Shown: positions 50,501 to 63,308, numbered from the stretch's first letter. The stretch: 64,000 nucleotides of DNA from Morchella semilibera (GCA_009192285.1 CM018608.1:700201-764200); one strand, 5' to 3'. Notes: generated by a model not told the origin, from the letters alone. A program made the numbers and translations.

Positions 50501-53305
50501 CCATTGACGGTGACGCGAGCGATAGAGATGGCAATCAAAGTGTCTCTCGACTTCACCGGACGGCGTTAAAAGTACTTCACCGTTTACTCCTTAGCGTTTA
50601 TGCCAAACCACTCGCAGAACTGGAGCTGGAGAACATTCTCACTGCTCGATTGATATCTGCGATAGAAACCAAGGATACCTTTGTACAGGTTTCCTTACTT
50701 GATGTTCTATTTGCAACCTTGAAATTATCTCTTATGCGGCCCACGAGTCAGTTAGGCCAGCTGAAGATGCACTCCGGGAGTATTAAGGGTAACCGTTCAA
50801 ATACGTCTATACAGGACCCAGAGAAAGCAAACCCCCCGCCACCCCAGGCCAAACCTCCACAACAGCTAGTGAAGTGTCTCGTAGGCGGGTTCTCAAGCCC
50901 AAGTGGCAGACCAGTACTCGACAGCTGGATCAATTTCTTGACTGAGTGTTTACCACTGCTGGAGAATGTAATATTTCAGATTCTAATACCCTTGGTGGAA
51001 TGTCTGTGCGAGCAAATTAGGCAAACTTTTGAGGCGCTCAAACAAGTCTTCAAGGAGGCGGAGCATCGCGGTATTGTTTTCAAGGCAAAGAGCCCAGAGG
51101 GGACCCTAGTGGCATTGCTTAATGGTCTGGAACAAATTCTCGCAGCAGCTCATGATAAACTTCTTACTGAAGAAATCAAAACTGCTGGTCCAAAAAGTCC
51201 TGATGCGCAGACAACTGGAGGCTTCTTCGGAAATATGGTTAGTGGTGTTTTCGCTGTGGAAAGCCCACAGAACAGAAGTGCGGCTGCAAATAACCGTCTC
51301 ACTGTGCTCTTGTGTTTCCAGGACACTGTGAAGAGCTGCTACGCCATCTGGAGTTGGGGCGATGCGAATTCTCCTGTCGGGGAGGGCGAGCCAATGCTCG
51401 ACTCCGGTAGCAAAGACAGCTGGGTATACACTAGCGTCCGAATGAGAGGTCGTGCCAGAAGGATTTTGGAGCATCTTTTTGCGGCGGAAACGTTGGAATG
51501 CCTGGAAACCTTAATCGAGCTGTGGCCCGCAAAAGACTCCGTGGGAATCGACACTAGAAATAAGAAAATGGCGAGCATATTTAAACTCATTAATGTTCTT
51601 GATGGCTCAAGGCCTAAACATACGATCCCGGCAATATTCAACGCAATATACTCGAGGACGAACCCAGGAGCCCTAGATCCGAACAGAAAATCCACACTAA
51701 CTGCGGAACTTAGCGATTTGGAGGTGGTTGTGTTTTTAGTAGAGTACGCTCGAAGTTTAGAGGATGATGCGATGGATGAAATCTGGGCAGATTGCATGGT
51801 CTTTTTAAGGGACGTCCTGACAAACCCATTCCCCCATAGACAAACTCTGCCAAGTCTGTTAAGCTTTACTGCGATATTGGGAGAGAAGGTTGATAACACG
51901 AATTTCGGGGAACAGAAAAGGATGAGAAAGGAATTGGGAGTATGTAGCCCTTCCACCCCCACTTTCATTTCTATTATTATTATTTTTGAATTCTTGGTAA
52001 AAATTCGTTCTGATTTTAATGTGGATTTAGGACTTATTCCTGCGGCTCTTGACTGCTGCGTTTACCGCAAGACCCATGGGACAGAATCTTCTAGAAGCTC
52101 CAGCACCTGTTGCAGGTTCCAATGGAGAGAAGCAAGTCGACAGTGAGGGTGGCAACGAAAAGATTAGTCGAGGAAGAGCTTCCCCAGATGACATTGTAGC
52201 AATACTGGCAACGATCGTTCCAGAACTGCGTAAGGTGTTGGTTGAGCACGACCGGGTTGTCGCTGCATCTGTCACAATATCCACAAGCGTTATCGGCCCA
52301 ACATTTAGGTCAAAAGCATTCCCTCAGAATATCACTCCCGGGGTCTTGGATCTTTTATACCAACTTACACGACTACAAAACAACCAAAAAGCCTGGAAAA
52401 AGGAGCTTTCTGATGCCTTGTTGGATCCAAAGTTCTTCTCTTCCTCAATACCACTAGTAAGGGAAGGCTGGGTTCCTCTTGTGAGGCAATATCTTCTCAG
52501 TGACCGCGAACGCATGACCGATCTACTAGGAAGAATCACTCCACCAACAACTGCAGGCGTACTATTCGGCGTGGGTGCGACATCCGCCCGCCAGGAGGCC
52601 GACAAAAAGACGCAACTCAACCTCCGGCGCATCGCATTCCTCATCCTCGCCGCTGAAAAGGACACATTCGTTATCAACCTCAAAGAGCTCGAAGAGAAGC
52701 TAGTCGAGCTCCTCTCCGCCACCGCCGTAACCTCACCGTCCTCCGTAACACGAGGCGAGGTCTATATGGTCTTTCGCGCACTCGCGCTCCAGACATCACC
52801 CGTGCACCTCGCCTCTTTCTGGCCCCTCATCAACACCGAGCTCCAGTCCGCTCTCTCCGCCCTCTTCCCCGACGACGAGAACAACGGCACCTACACGGAC
52901 GCCACCATCCTCCAGGCGTGCAAGCTCCTCGACACCCTGCTCGTCATTGCGCCGGACGAGTTTCAGCTCCATGAGTGGCTCTTTGTCACTGACACCATCG
53001 AGGCTGTATACCGCCCCAGCGGCTGGGTGCCTGCTGCGCTTGTAGATCAAGTTGTGAACGAGCTGCCGTCGGTGTCTTTGCAGAGCGATACGGTGGTTGG
53101 AAGTAAACGGAGGCCGTGGCTGACGGGGGAGAGAATCAGGGAGCTGGAGAGGAGCGGTGCAGACGTAAAGACGGATATTCTAAGGCCGTTTTTTAATAAT
53201 TTGAGTATTTTTGTGTATGAGGGCACGTATGGGATGAAGCCGCCGGATCTGGGCAGCTGCGAGGATGCATTGATGAGGGATATGTTTACGGAGGAGTCAG
53301 CGTAG
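47557..53305 (+). CDS. DOP1: Dopey family protein Dop1
   Basis: Exons 47557-47651, 47716-47833, 47919-50071, 50132-50379, 50441-51939 and 52031-53305 give 1795 residues, in the range of fungal Dop1. Introns of 64, 85, 60, 61 and 91 nt have agreeing phases. After a Ser/Pro-rich leader comes the diagnostic Dopey N-domain: KDPKYKRYSANIDRALSLFE, then LQEWADYISFLGRLLKALQ. CLNPQLPSGVHQKTIEVYSY follows. The rest is a helical repeat protein, with VFVSKLLGLDFLKDPG at one splice-restored junction. The C-terminal region is FWPLINTELQSALSALFPDD. Dop1 works with Mon2 and Neo1 at endosomes and Golgi in membrane traffic and cell morphogenesis (Aspergillus DopA). It lies head to tail behind CLC1. Confidence 0.95.
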
Positions 53306-54398
53306 TGGAATGATGGTATAGAGGTATTTTTTGGTGAGAGAGACTTTCCTTTATGCTTAAGTAGCTGGCTGGGGGGGGGGTTATATTTATATTTATGGCT
53401 TGTAGAATGAGGCAGCGTTTTTATTTTTATTTTGAGCATGATTATATGAGCGGAATAATTCAAGCGAGTGATTGATCGCGATGCGTGTGTGTGCGTGTGT
53501 GGAGAGTAGAGAGATGAGGTGAGAAGACTGTAATTAGGAAGTGGGAGACTTTCCTTCCTTTGCCTAGAATCATTGATAGAATTACAGGATGCACGCGGTA
53601 TACCAATTAAACATACTAACACTATATGCGTGTCAGTTTCTATGGTGGTGTAACTGCACTAAACCTCTTTTGTATGAAATTCCCTAATAGGGGTTGTCAC
53701 ACATCATGAAATTATTTTATTTTTTATATTATATTATACATTTATACATTTTAAATATAATATATATCCAATATATAATGCATATAGATAGTTATTTGAT
53801 ATATAATATATATCTATTATATACGATAAGAATCATCGTAAGGGATGATATCAATGAATTTGATTATTGTTTCTCTTATTACATACTTATTCTCCGGCAT
53901 ATACTATACCTGAGATTTAATTTGATTTGCAATCATCTAAATATTCCAGATCGTAGATGTTTTCTCCCTATGATAAAATTCCGAGTATTTTGACTTAACT
54001 GTGAAGTATATTGAACTATACCTTACAGACATAGAGATTTATGTCAAGAGATATGAAAATATGATTTATCATATTTCGTAATATTTTTAACCGGAATATA
54101 CCGTGGATATTATTATCTATATATGTATATTATCAAAACATCAAGGAATATATCCTTGTAATCGGCGACTATAATATCATTATGTATTAAACTAGGTATG
54201 TATGAAGAAAGCGGGGAAATCTTGCGCTCAGATTATATATATTTCTCACAAATAATCCAAGCTCTTAATTCTAAAATTTAGTTCAGTATATCGAGACCCA
54301 ACAAATTATTTTCAGCTAAATTGAAAGATTGTACGATACTTTGGTTTGTATAAACTTCTCCTTTATTTTTTTTCATTCTCATTTGAGACTTGAACAAT
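53306..54398. other. AT-rich transition zone
   Basis: Base composition changes sharply after about 53.69 kb to AT-rich sequence with TATA/ATAT runs. A TG-rich microsatellite lies near 53480-53502. This marks the border between the conserved gene block and the mobile-DNA block. Confidence 0.6.
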
Positions 54399-55724
54399 AT
54401 GCCGATATATTTTGCACTTGTGGGATATGTTGTTTCGGTTACTGGCGTGGGGGGTTATAAAACTGCTACGATCACGCATGATGATTCAAGTGGTATTCGT
54501 CAAGAAGTTGATATTCGATACTTTATGTCATTAGAGACTACTCTATACCCTGATAGAGTATATTTGCTTAATGGTACTTTGATTCATAGTGCTAATCGAA
54601 AACCAAAGGTAATTATTCAAATCTCCGTTCTATTTTATCTCTATTGATATTATAAATAGTTTTTATATTGACATATACATTCAACAGCTGTCCTTATTGC
54701 GTAGTATCGAGCTTCAGAAAGGATTACTAGATAATAAACATATCGCAAACGATTTATACATTAACTCCACCGTTACAATTACATCAGATCTCAAAGTCGT
54801 TGGGACAGCTGAAGAGTTGAAATGCTTCGAGGGGCAGATGTTTCAATATGATGGAGAAACTCGATCAGATGTTCCGGTACTATATATAAATCTCAATGAT
54901 TTGAACAATCATACTAATTCAGAAGTTAGTGTCAGTTAACCTTCCTTCTAAATACGCAATCTCCATTATTTGCAAAGCTCTCTCAGTATCTTGTATCCGG
55001 CAAAACAGTTGATGCATCATTCAAGTACCAATATGAATGTCCAGAAGATCGGGGTAAGTTTGATCATTTTAATCAAATTATAAGTTAGTTCATTAGCTAA
55101 TAGATATAATAAGCCTATGGCGAGGTAGTATCTATAAGCTTTGCTCGAGATCTTGCACCAAAGGATGACAAAGCGAGCATTTTTCAAACACCAAAGAAAA
55201 AGCGTAATGTCCTCCTTGGACCTATCGGATCTGAAAGCCCTCCTTCTAAGTTGCCCAAAACTACACAAGATCGGACACCCAACCGCTACAAACAACCTTT
55301 TGTATCCTCTTCTTCAGAAACAGTTTCATGGAGTCATACGTCAACGCCGGTTGGAAAAATATCTTCAGTTATTACCGATAAATTTGAGGGAGGAGGTGCT
55401 ATTGATAATCTATCGTCACCAATATCAGTATCGGGACCATCCAACACCAATCGTCAAAGTGTTTCAACCCCTAACGATAATCATTATATTGATTCTATCG
55501 GGAAAAATGCAATTCAAATGCTAGAATCAACTCAACATATGATTGCACCTGAACCAATATGCACAAACAATCCAAATGATTCACCGTTGAGCTCTCCCTC
55601 CCCTTCAATTTTAATTGAAGAAAATACAGAGAGTCAATTGATAGATCATGAATCTACTCAAGTTCGTTCACGTGGGATATCTAAAACTACTCGTTCAAAG
55701 GGTAAAGGACGTGGTGTAATTTAA
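54399..55724 (+). CDS. Uncharacterised four-exon gene beside the Helitron (possible ssDNA-binding accessory)
   Basis: Exons 54399-54608, 54688-54924, 54978-55053 and 55114-55724 give 377 residues. The introns (79, 53 and 60 nt) have good GT-AG borders and agreeing phases, so the frame is intact. The first about 215 residues are mixed beta/alpha (ALVGYVVSVTGVGGYKTATI, then INSTVTITSDLKVVGTAEEL). The last about 160 are Ser/Pro/Thr-rich and end in a basic KGKGRGVI-like tail. The beta-rich half could be an OB fold, as many Helitrons carry RPA-like single-strand-binding proteins. That is inference, since I see no decisive motif. It is transcribed in the same direction as the Rep and helicase parts that follow. 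Confidence 0.65.
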
Positions 55725-55870
55725 ATTGTTTTCTGTTCCATTTTTTTTTCTGAATATATATATTTTTAAATATGTTTTTGTTATTTTATTGGTTGATTAT
55801 TTGGATGTTTCTTTGTTATTTCATTAACTGATTATTTATTTATTATTAGTATCTATATTCAATTTAAACC

Positions 55871-58420
55871 ATGTCGTCTCAGTTCAGATCATATATTCCT
55901 GCGATAGACAATATCGAAGAATTTAGTTCTCATAATATGAGGCCCGCTGTATTTGTCAACTCTGACGACTTGATTGATCATGATGGAAGTTTATTTTCTA
56001 CATACCGATTTATTCAACAACATAATCAGAGTATTCGTATTCAATCTGCGCAACATCAATCAGAACGGCAATCTATTCAGTCATCGTATACTTCAGTTCC
56101 TCTAGAAATACGAGAGCCAATTATCTTTACTCCTGATCGTCTCTTTCAAAACCTCATTCAACGATTCAAAACCAACTACAACAAATCTTTTCCTGATACA
56201 CCATGTGCATTTTGTGGTACATTGATGTTAGAAAGACATATTAAATGGGTACCAAAACAACAAGATGCAGTATATACATTATCTACTATACTTGATTTCC
56301 TTCCTACTACCAAACTCAAAAACGATATTGAATTTATAGCAATATGTTATTCATGCAATATCAATCCACGGTTGCCACCAACTGCAGGACCATGGCCGGC
56401 TGAGCTACTTTCTCTTCCTCAACGCTCTCGGATATTTCTATCACCAATATCATTGCAAACCAATTTAGGTCGTACCCAAAGTTATAGTAATAATCACAAT
56501 CCATATTCAACATATCGTACAGTAACCGGTAGAATGAATATTACCAGAAATCCTAGAGCTATTGCGTTGTATACCGGAACTCTTGGAGCTTATCTTGAGA
56601 GTTCAACAAATCAATTCGATCAATCTCATGATACCGAGAAGCTTGAATGTTGTCGCAGTTGGTTATTAACAAATAATATACTTTTTCAGAGATATGATAT
56701 ACGAAGAGAGCTGCAACTTAGTCCTTTACCTACAGTTTCTTTAATTTCAAGTACTGATTCAAATACGGATGAAACACGACCTTGGAACCGCCCCGATATA
56801 GTTTTAAACCCTTTCAATTATCCTTCACAGGTTGCAAATGAAGATCATCGATATTTTCGATTGCCAGTTGCATCTCTTCCCTCTACCAATTCAGGTGAAC
56901 GTATTGGAATACAACGATCAGATCCTGCTTTGGAAGCCTTGCTTTTTCCAGTCTTATATCCATGGGGTAGAGGACAGTATATACGTTCAATTCGGCAACC
57001 AAATACGATCCGCTCTAAAAATACCATGGCTACCGATGCTAAAATCAAACTCAGCTCAATTATATCTGTTTTCCGTGATGATCATTACTGGGGACCATGG
57101 ATATATATGGAAATTGAGGCGATTAGAATACTGCAAAATAACTGCCGTATTGTTAAAGGATATCAAGAAAGAGGTGCACATTCACGACATACTGCTGCTG
57201 AACTATTACAACAGAGTCAATACGGTCCATGGTCTATCGTTAATGAACATCTAACCACAACCATTCCACGATTCATACGGACAGGTGATACATTTTTTCT
57301 GAACGCAGAAAGTAATGTTCGATGTATGTTACAGACACATGGAATACCTACTTTATTCGTTACTACTACATTTTCTGAACAATGGAGTGATTACCGAAAC
57401 ATTCTACAACGAACGGGGAATCATGATATATTGCCTTCAAATCGACCATGGGATGCTGTGCAGTACTATTACGAACGTTGGCATTGGATTAAAAAATCCT
57501 TTTTCCGGATCCCTTCAGTATCAGGTTTTGGACGTTTAAATGAGTTAGTTGAACGGCATGAATTTCAACTGAGGGGGGCAATACATACACATTCACTTCT
57601 GTGGTCCGAGTTAACACAGAATCAACTCATCGAGCAAAATTTTATTCGAGCCGACCTACCAAACTCCGATACAGAACCAGAACTATATGCTTTAGTAATT
57701 CAACATCAAGTTCATTCATGTGAACCTAGGCTATGTGGTGGGAGTAGGGATGAGGCTGGAACGTGTAGGAAAGGGTTTCCTGCGGAACTTTCAAATCTCA
57801 CATACCAAAAGGAAGGAGAAATTAGGTATACATATAGGAGAATTAAAGAGGAGGACCGGTATATCGTTCCATACAGTCCTAGGCTATTGCTATTATGGGG
57901 AGCACATTGCAACGTACAATATTGTACCTCTGGTGGTTTAGCTAAATACATAACAAATATGTTACCAAGGCAGAGCCAAAATCTATCGTCAGCGTCAATA
58001 GCTTAAGTCATACTAATGACCACCTGCTTGCTCGAAGAATGGGATCTATGGAATCTATGGTCCTACTCTTAAGCTTTCCAATCTTTCAAATGTCAAGTTC
58101 ATGTGTTTATCTACCTACATCAATGCCGTCAGATCGTTCCAGCGTAGTCAAACCCGCTTGGTTGCTAGAAGTTGATCCCACATCTGAAGATATTTTCTAC
58201 CCCGATGCAATTGAAAAGTATTTCAATCGACCAGAAAATATCATCTTTGAACATCTTACGTACTTCAAATACCATTCACTTTACAAAATCGAACGCACCC
58301 GTCGGCGGTCACAGACTGAAGTATGGATGGATAAGTTGGGTAATTTTATTTATCAACGGAAAAAGTATATTACCAATTACATTTCTATCTCTATCAAGTG
58401 TAAAGCTAATTTGTGGTAGC
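55871..58420 (+). pseudogene. Helitron Rep protein, frameshifted
   Basis: The frame opens at 55871 and runs 711 codons to 58008. Near the N-terminus is a Cys pair (CAFC...CYSC), then GPWPAELLSLPQRSRIFL and TGRMNITRNPRAIALYTG, resembling the DUF6570 region of Helitrons. Next is Helitron_like_N: FVTTTFSEQWSDYRNI, then FQLRGAIHTHSLLW with the HxH metal pair of HUH nucleases. The Cys/His block HSCEPRLCGGS...CRKGFP follows. At LAKYITN (about 57955) the expected KYITKY-type double-tyrosine motif is broken by a one-base loss. The continuation is in another frame (about 57960-58420) with HTNDHLLARRMGSMESMVLL and LTYFKYHSLYKIERTRRR. Confidence 0.85.
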
Positions 58421-58425
58421 CACTT

Positions 58426-58653
58426 ATGATCCGAACATGTTATAGACGATTGGCGGATGGAGAGGGATTCTTCTTTAATAAACTATTGGAGATTCAGCAT
58501 TGGCGATCTGATGATGAGATACATGGGGGTTATCTCAATTACCGGAGCATTTGCTACAGCGATTTCCTGATATGTACGAACAAGTTCAACGTATATACCA
58601 ACAAGGAACACAACGGACTACACTACATATCTCCAGCGTTTATCAAGAATTGA
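58426..58653 (+). pseudogene. Helitron Rep-Hel linker segment, frame-broken
   Basis: Reads YRRLADGEGFFFNKLLEIQH, then WRSDDEIHGGY, the conserved stretch joining Rep and helicase in Helitrons. Just after it, FPDMYEQVQRIYQQG appears in another frame, and another shift separates it from the helicase frame. The segment belongs to the same inactive protein. Confidence 0.7.
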
Positions 58654-58671
58654 TAGAAGCTGTAATTATCA

Positions 58672-60096
58672 ATGTCTGAAGAATCTGTCCAAGAGATTGT
58701 CCGAAAACAACTTCTTGAAATGCAACAACTACCCACTCCGATTCAAAACAACGAGGCGGTATTCAACCTACAGGGCGATCAATATTATGCATATACGAAA
58801 ATCACTCAATCACTTTTCAACTTTCCTACCGGCGGTATTAGCCTTAAATTCTTCATTACCGGATCTGCAGGTACAGGGAAATCATATCTCTTAAAGGCAT
58901 TAGAACGTTGGTTTGACGTCAATCACTTCAAATACCTCAAGCTTGCACCAACTGGTATTGCGGCGAATAATATATCAGGTCAAACCATTCATTCAGCATT
59001 GAACATAGGTGCAGATGGAGGAATATTAAAGTCAAATCTCTTACAACTTCCCGATAGGCTTGAAGAAATACGGCGTATAAAAATATTGGTAATAGATGAG
59101 ATATCGATGGTGAACGCAGAGTTATTAGATTTTATGTCTGGATTGTTTGCAAGGATACATAATAACTTGAAACCTTTCGGAATCTACATATCATTTGTAT
59201 GGGAGATTTAATGCAACTTCCGCCGGTATCGGGTCAGAAGGTCTTCCGTTCAACATTGTGGCAATTCTTTAAACCAATCTTTTTAAAACAATCCATGCGT
59301 CAACGAGATGATCCAGAGTTCTTTCAACTACTCAACGACTTACGGTTTAGACGAATCACTCCTCAAAGTCAAGCTATATTACAAGATAAAGTTCAACAAT
59401 TTCATATTCGTAATACCAGTTATCTTACAACATTTCTTGTATCCTATCGGAGGACGGCATCACAAATAAATCACCTTCTCCTCGAAACATTACCGATTGA
59501 GGCTTCATATACACATATCTCTATCGATCGGGAAGAAGGAGAAATCATTTCTAGTATGGAATATTCTCGTACCTTCAAAACCGGCACAAACTTTCCATAT
59601 GAGGTTGTTTGTGTTCCAGGAGCTAAAGTCATGTTTCTAACAAATGGTTTAATATCGCTCGGTATATCTAATGGGACATGTGGTATTATTGTATCTTTAC
59701 GGGAAGGTGGTCTACCAAATGTTGCATTTCCAACATATGAGGGTATTAGAGTAAGCTTATCCATCCGATAATTATATATAATCCTAACAAATACAGATTG
59801 TTGAAGTTTCAAAGGATACAATACATTTTCGAAGTCACGGAATCCGTTATTCCCGTACACAACTTCCTATTCAAAACGCATTTGCCTTAACAGTTCATAA
59901 AACACAGGGCTTATCGTTGAATAAAATATGTATAAGTTTTGATGATTCCATGTTTTCTGTTGGGCAAGCATATACAGCTCTGAGTCGTGCAAAAAAGCTA
60001 TGCGATGTAGAGATAAGTGCTTTTCATGTTGCTGCAGTTAAAGTTGATCAGGAGGCGGTACGAGAGTATCAACGATTGGAAATGATTGCTATTTGA
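58672..60096 (+). pseudogene. PIF1-type Helitron helicase, frameshifted
   Basis: The first part (58672-59211) has QYYAYTKITQSL, Walker A in ITGSAGTGKSYLL, motif Ia in LAPTGIAANNISGQTIHSAL and Walker B in ILVIDEISMVNAELLDFM. A one-base shift near 59190 moves the frame to MGDLMQLPPVSGQKVF (motif III) and the sensor region LKQSMRQRDDPEFFQLLNDL. A 46-nt intron (59751-59796; GTAAGC...CTAAC...CAG) joins the last part, 59797-60096, with NAFALTVHKTQGLSLNKI and GQAYTALSRAKKLCDVEI (motifs V and VI). It would unwind DNA from 5' to 3' during rolling-circle transposition, but the frame break makes it inactive as assembled. Confidence 0.9.
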
Positions 60097-60660
60097 ACAA
60101 ACATTGTTAGTATATTATTTGTTATATATATTTGTATAATAATTGTATGAAGCGCTCGGTAACTTTGATTTAAGTTTTTTTAAAACTATACAATTAATAC
60201 CAATAGGCATAAATAATCTACCTTGCCTGTTCTAATAACTTCAGTGAATATTGATAGGTATTGGTATTGCTAGAATAATTAAGAATGACGGGTGTACATA
60301 TAATACTGTATGTGTTCTTATAACTTCAATAGATACAGGTAAATTCCAGTAATGGTACAAAAATTACTACTGATATGCATACATATGATACTCCGCCTAT
60401 TCTCCTGGCTTCAGTGTATACGGGTAAGCATTAGTCTTACTATACCGGTAAACGAGAATACAATAATGCGCATAATAGTATATCGTATCGTAGAATATAA
60501 CATTGATGTAGTTAGTAAATGCTTCAATAAATATAAAAATTTACAATTAAAGATAAAGAACCTTGACTAGTAAGAATAAATATAGATAGTGAAAACTAAC
60601 CTAGACAAATACTGCGTAGTTGTAGTAGCTATAGATAATATCATGAAATAGTATCTTGCG
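60097..60660. other. AT-rich spacer
   Basis: Lies between the helicase and the satellite block. No gene is seen. A Helitron 3' terminus might lie here, but I could not find a convincing hairpin plus CTRR end. Confidence 0.4.
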
Positions 60661-62345
60661 TTTGCCCGTTAGAGTACTAAGGGTATATCAGTTACTTTTA
60701 TCATATATAATATCTTATTTAAATAAAAAGAGATAAGTAGAAATAAATAGGAATAAGTGCTATCAAGTAGGAATAAGTACGAATAAGTGCTACTAAGTAA
60801 GAATAAGTACGGATAAGTGCTAGCAAGTAAGAATAAATACGGATAATACCAGAAAGTACCATTAAGTATATATAAGTACTGGTAGATGAGAATAGTCATC
60901 AACAAACTGAAAAATATAGACAAATATATTACTCCGTTAGGATAGTATATGCATATTTATCACCTATATAATGAATAATATATTATATTAAGTAGGAAAG
61001 TAACTCAGTATTTGGCAATAAGCAGCAATATACGGGGAATAAGTGGAAGCAAGTACCAGCAAGTAAGAATAAGAAGGAGTAAATAGAAATAGATACAAAG
61101 AAGTGAAATAAATAAGAATAATTATATAATAATAACTATAAATAGAAACACAGGTTAGTTTTCGGTAGCAACACATATTATAACACATGTCAGGTAAGAA
61201 AGTGCCAGAATATATGAAAAAAATAACCGGTAAGTAGGAAGAAGTAGCAATAAATACCAGTAAGTAGGAATAAATGAGGATAACCAGGGACAAATACGGA
61301 CAAGTAATGAAAAGCAAGAATAACTATATACCAATAACTATAAATAGAAACACGGGATAAGATTTTTCAAGAGCTTACATATTACATGTATAATGAACTG
61401 TACGCACTAACGGGAGAAAAAAATGCCTCATATATAAAAAGTCGGGAAAAAGTGGGAAAAAGTGACAGTAAGTGCCGGCAAGTAAAAGTAGGCATGAATA
61501 AGCGTGGACAGCTACGGAATAATGTCTTATAAGTACATGCACTATAATATATCCAAAATCCCCGCTAAGTGAAAATATGCCTCAATATATGGAAATAATG
61601 GTGGATAAGTAAAAATAAATAGCAGTAAGTATCAGCAAGTAGCAATAAGTGGGAATCACCTCCAATAAATGGAAATAAGCGAAAGAGAATTACAAATAAT
61701 AGTACGGGACAATGTCTTGTACTTACCCGTTAGGGTAGAACATACATATAAGCCACTTAGATAATATATAACATATCACTTTAAAGAGAAAGAAGCAAAA
61801 AAAAAAAACCTCAACATGTGAAAATAAGTACAAATAAGCAAGGATAAGCCGGCAGCAAGTGCCAGCAAGTATGAATACGTGGCAACAACTAGAAATAAGT
61901 ATAGACAAATAAAATCGAGTAAGAAAAGCTATATGCCGAAGAAGTATGGAAAAGTAGGAATAAGTATAGATAAGCAGGTCAATTACAAACAATTGCTACT
62001 ATAAATAATCGGAATTGCTTAACACTACCCATTTGAGTAGTACAAGTCTGTTAATCATGTTATGCATAATATTTTACGAAAAACTTTCAACAGATAAGGA
62101 TAAGCAGAAATAAGCAGGAATATGTAATCAAAAGTGCCGATAAATATAAATAAGTACGGATAAGCGCTAATAGGCGTCATAAGTCTGATATTCCCTGCAT
62201 GCTAGCCCAACAAATACGCAGAATAGATAGCGCCCCATATGACAAAGTGGGAGTAAATAAGCAAGGGATAACAGTAATAAGTGACGATAATTAGAAGAAG
62301 TAAAAATAAGTATAGATTAGTGGTAATAAGTTGCAGCAAGTCTCG
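60660..62345. repeat. Degenerate AATAAGTA satellite with higher-order units
   Basis: About 1.7 kb made of variants of GAATAAGTAC and CAGCAAGTA, strongly purine-rich on the plus strand. Around 60740-60860 the period is 30 bp: the minus-strand translation shows four copies of a ten-residue unit (YSYLFLLxST type). Larger blocks seem to start with a (C)CCGTTAGGGTA-like string near 60666, 60933, 61727 and, more diverged, 62027. Each is followed by about 40 bp of AT-rich sequence and then the satellite variants. There is no coding capacity. Confidence 0.8.
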
Positions 62346-62776
62346 GCATTTAACAATTATTATACATTTCACATAGATGCACCAAACATCAACGGATTTA
62401 GTTAATAATTTCATTGATATTATTACTTGAGATTTTATAATATTCTTGATGATATGTATATATTTATATATAATTCTTTGCAATCGCTATTCTGTTGTCC
62501 TTCATACCTCAAATCATTTTCGAACTAAAGTAAAAGCTATCATATAAACTCCAAAGGCATGGTTTGTACCCAATCATTCCTTGTCAATAATTTAAGCGAC
62601 TTATCTTTCTACAGAATAATTCAATGCCCGAGCAAATCGTTTCTGATAAAAACAATCACAACGGACCCAAGGAGATAATATCAATCTCAATCGTAATAAA
62701 TAGGATACTTTGAGATTTTTCCCCAAAACCCATACTTACGTATCTAGATCCCTTTATCGTACCATATAGCTCAACA

Positions 62777-63308
62777 ATGTCAATGCAATCAAGAGTTGCT
62801 GAAACTCTACTACCGGATAATCAAAGCCAAGAAGATACGCAAATCATTCCCACCTACTATTCTTAAATGACGATGCAACAATTCCAGATACTCAAATCCC
62901 CCGTGAACCTCAGCCTCCTCAACTACCAATTCTTTCGTTTTCAGATGCTGGCCAATGGAGTGTTGGATCACGTATTAATACACGAAGAAGATTGCTAGGA
63001 TCTATTCCCGAACATACTAGAGTGGGAGAATACGATTGTCGGGAAGAGCATTTACAATACCATTACATAGCGTTGAGGTATTACCAAATACTTACATATT
63101 TGAATACTTTCTCACATGCAATTAGGAAGAAACTCGTCACGCAATGATCCTTGGAGACAGGGGTGATGCCAGCAGGCAACATCCACGTCGTACTTCCGAT
63201 GATATTAATGCATGGCTCCTACAAGCACAAGCAGATGCTACGAACTCTTCTTCATCTATTTCTGCACCCGTATTTCCAGAATCTGTTACACGGGCAGTAG
63301 CGAAATAA
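62777..63308 (+). pseudogene. Broken ORF of a mobile-element-type protein
   Basis: Three frames must be combined. They are MSMQSRVAETLLPDNQSQED, then FSDAGQWSVGSRINTRRRLL with YDCREEHLQYHYIALRYYQI, then ETRHAMILGDRGDASRQHPR and SDDINAWLLQAQADATNSSS. The pieces are adjacent and collinear, so this is one gene with at least two one-base shifts. The family is not recognised. It shares the AT-rich composition of the Helitron and may belong to the same or a neighbouring element. Confidence 0.5.

Larger units (their letters stand above)
54399..60096 (+). mobile_element. Degenerate autonomous-type Helitron
   Basis: An AT-rich block with, in one direction, an accessory gene, a Rep (HUH endonuclease) protein with DUF6570-like and Helitron_like_N regions, and a PIF1-type helicase. 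This is the order of rolling-circle Helitrons. The exact ends (5' TC and 3' hairpin plus CTRR) were not located, so the true limits may be wider. At least three frame breaks make Rep-Hel non-functional as read. Intact introns and otherwise conserved residues point to recent inactivation or to assembly errors. Confidence 0.85.

Noticed and set aside
51339-51968. 209-codon minus-strand open frame
   Set aside because: It is antisense to a DOP1 exon whose frame is supported by splice phases and family similarity.
60669-60923. Minus-strand frame with repeated YLFLL units
   Set aside because: It is a translation of the 30-bp satellite. It was useful to see the period but is not a gene.
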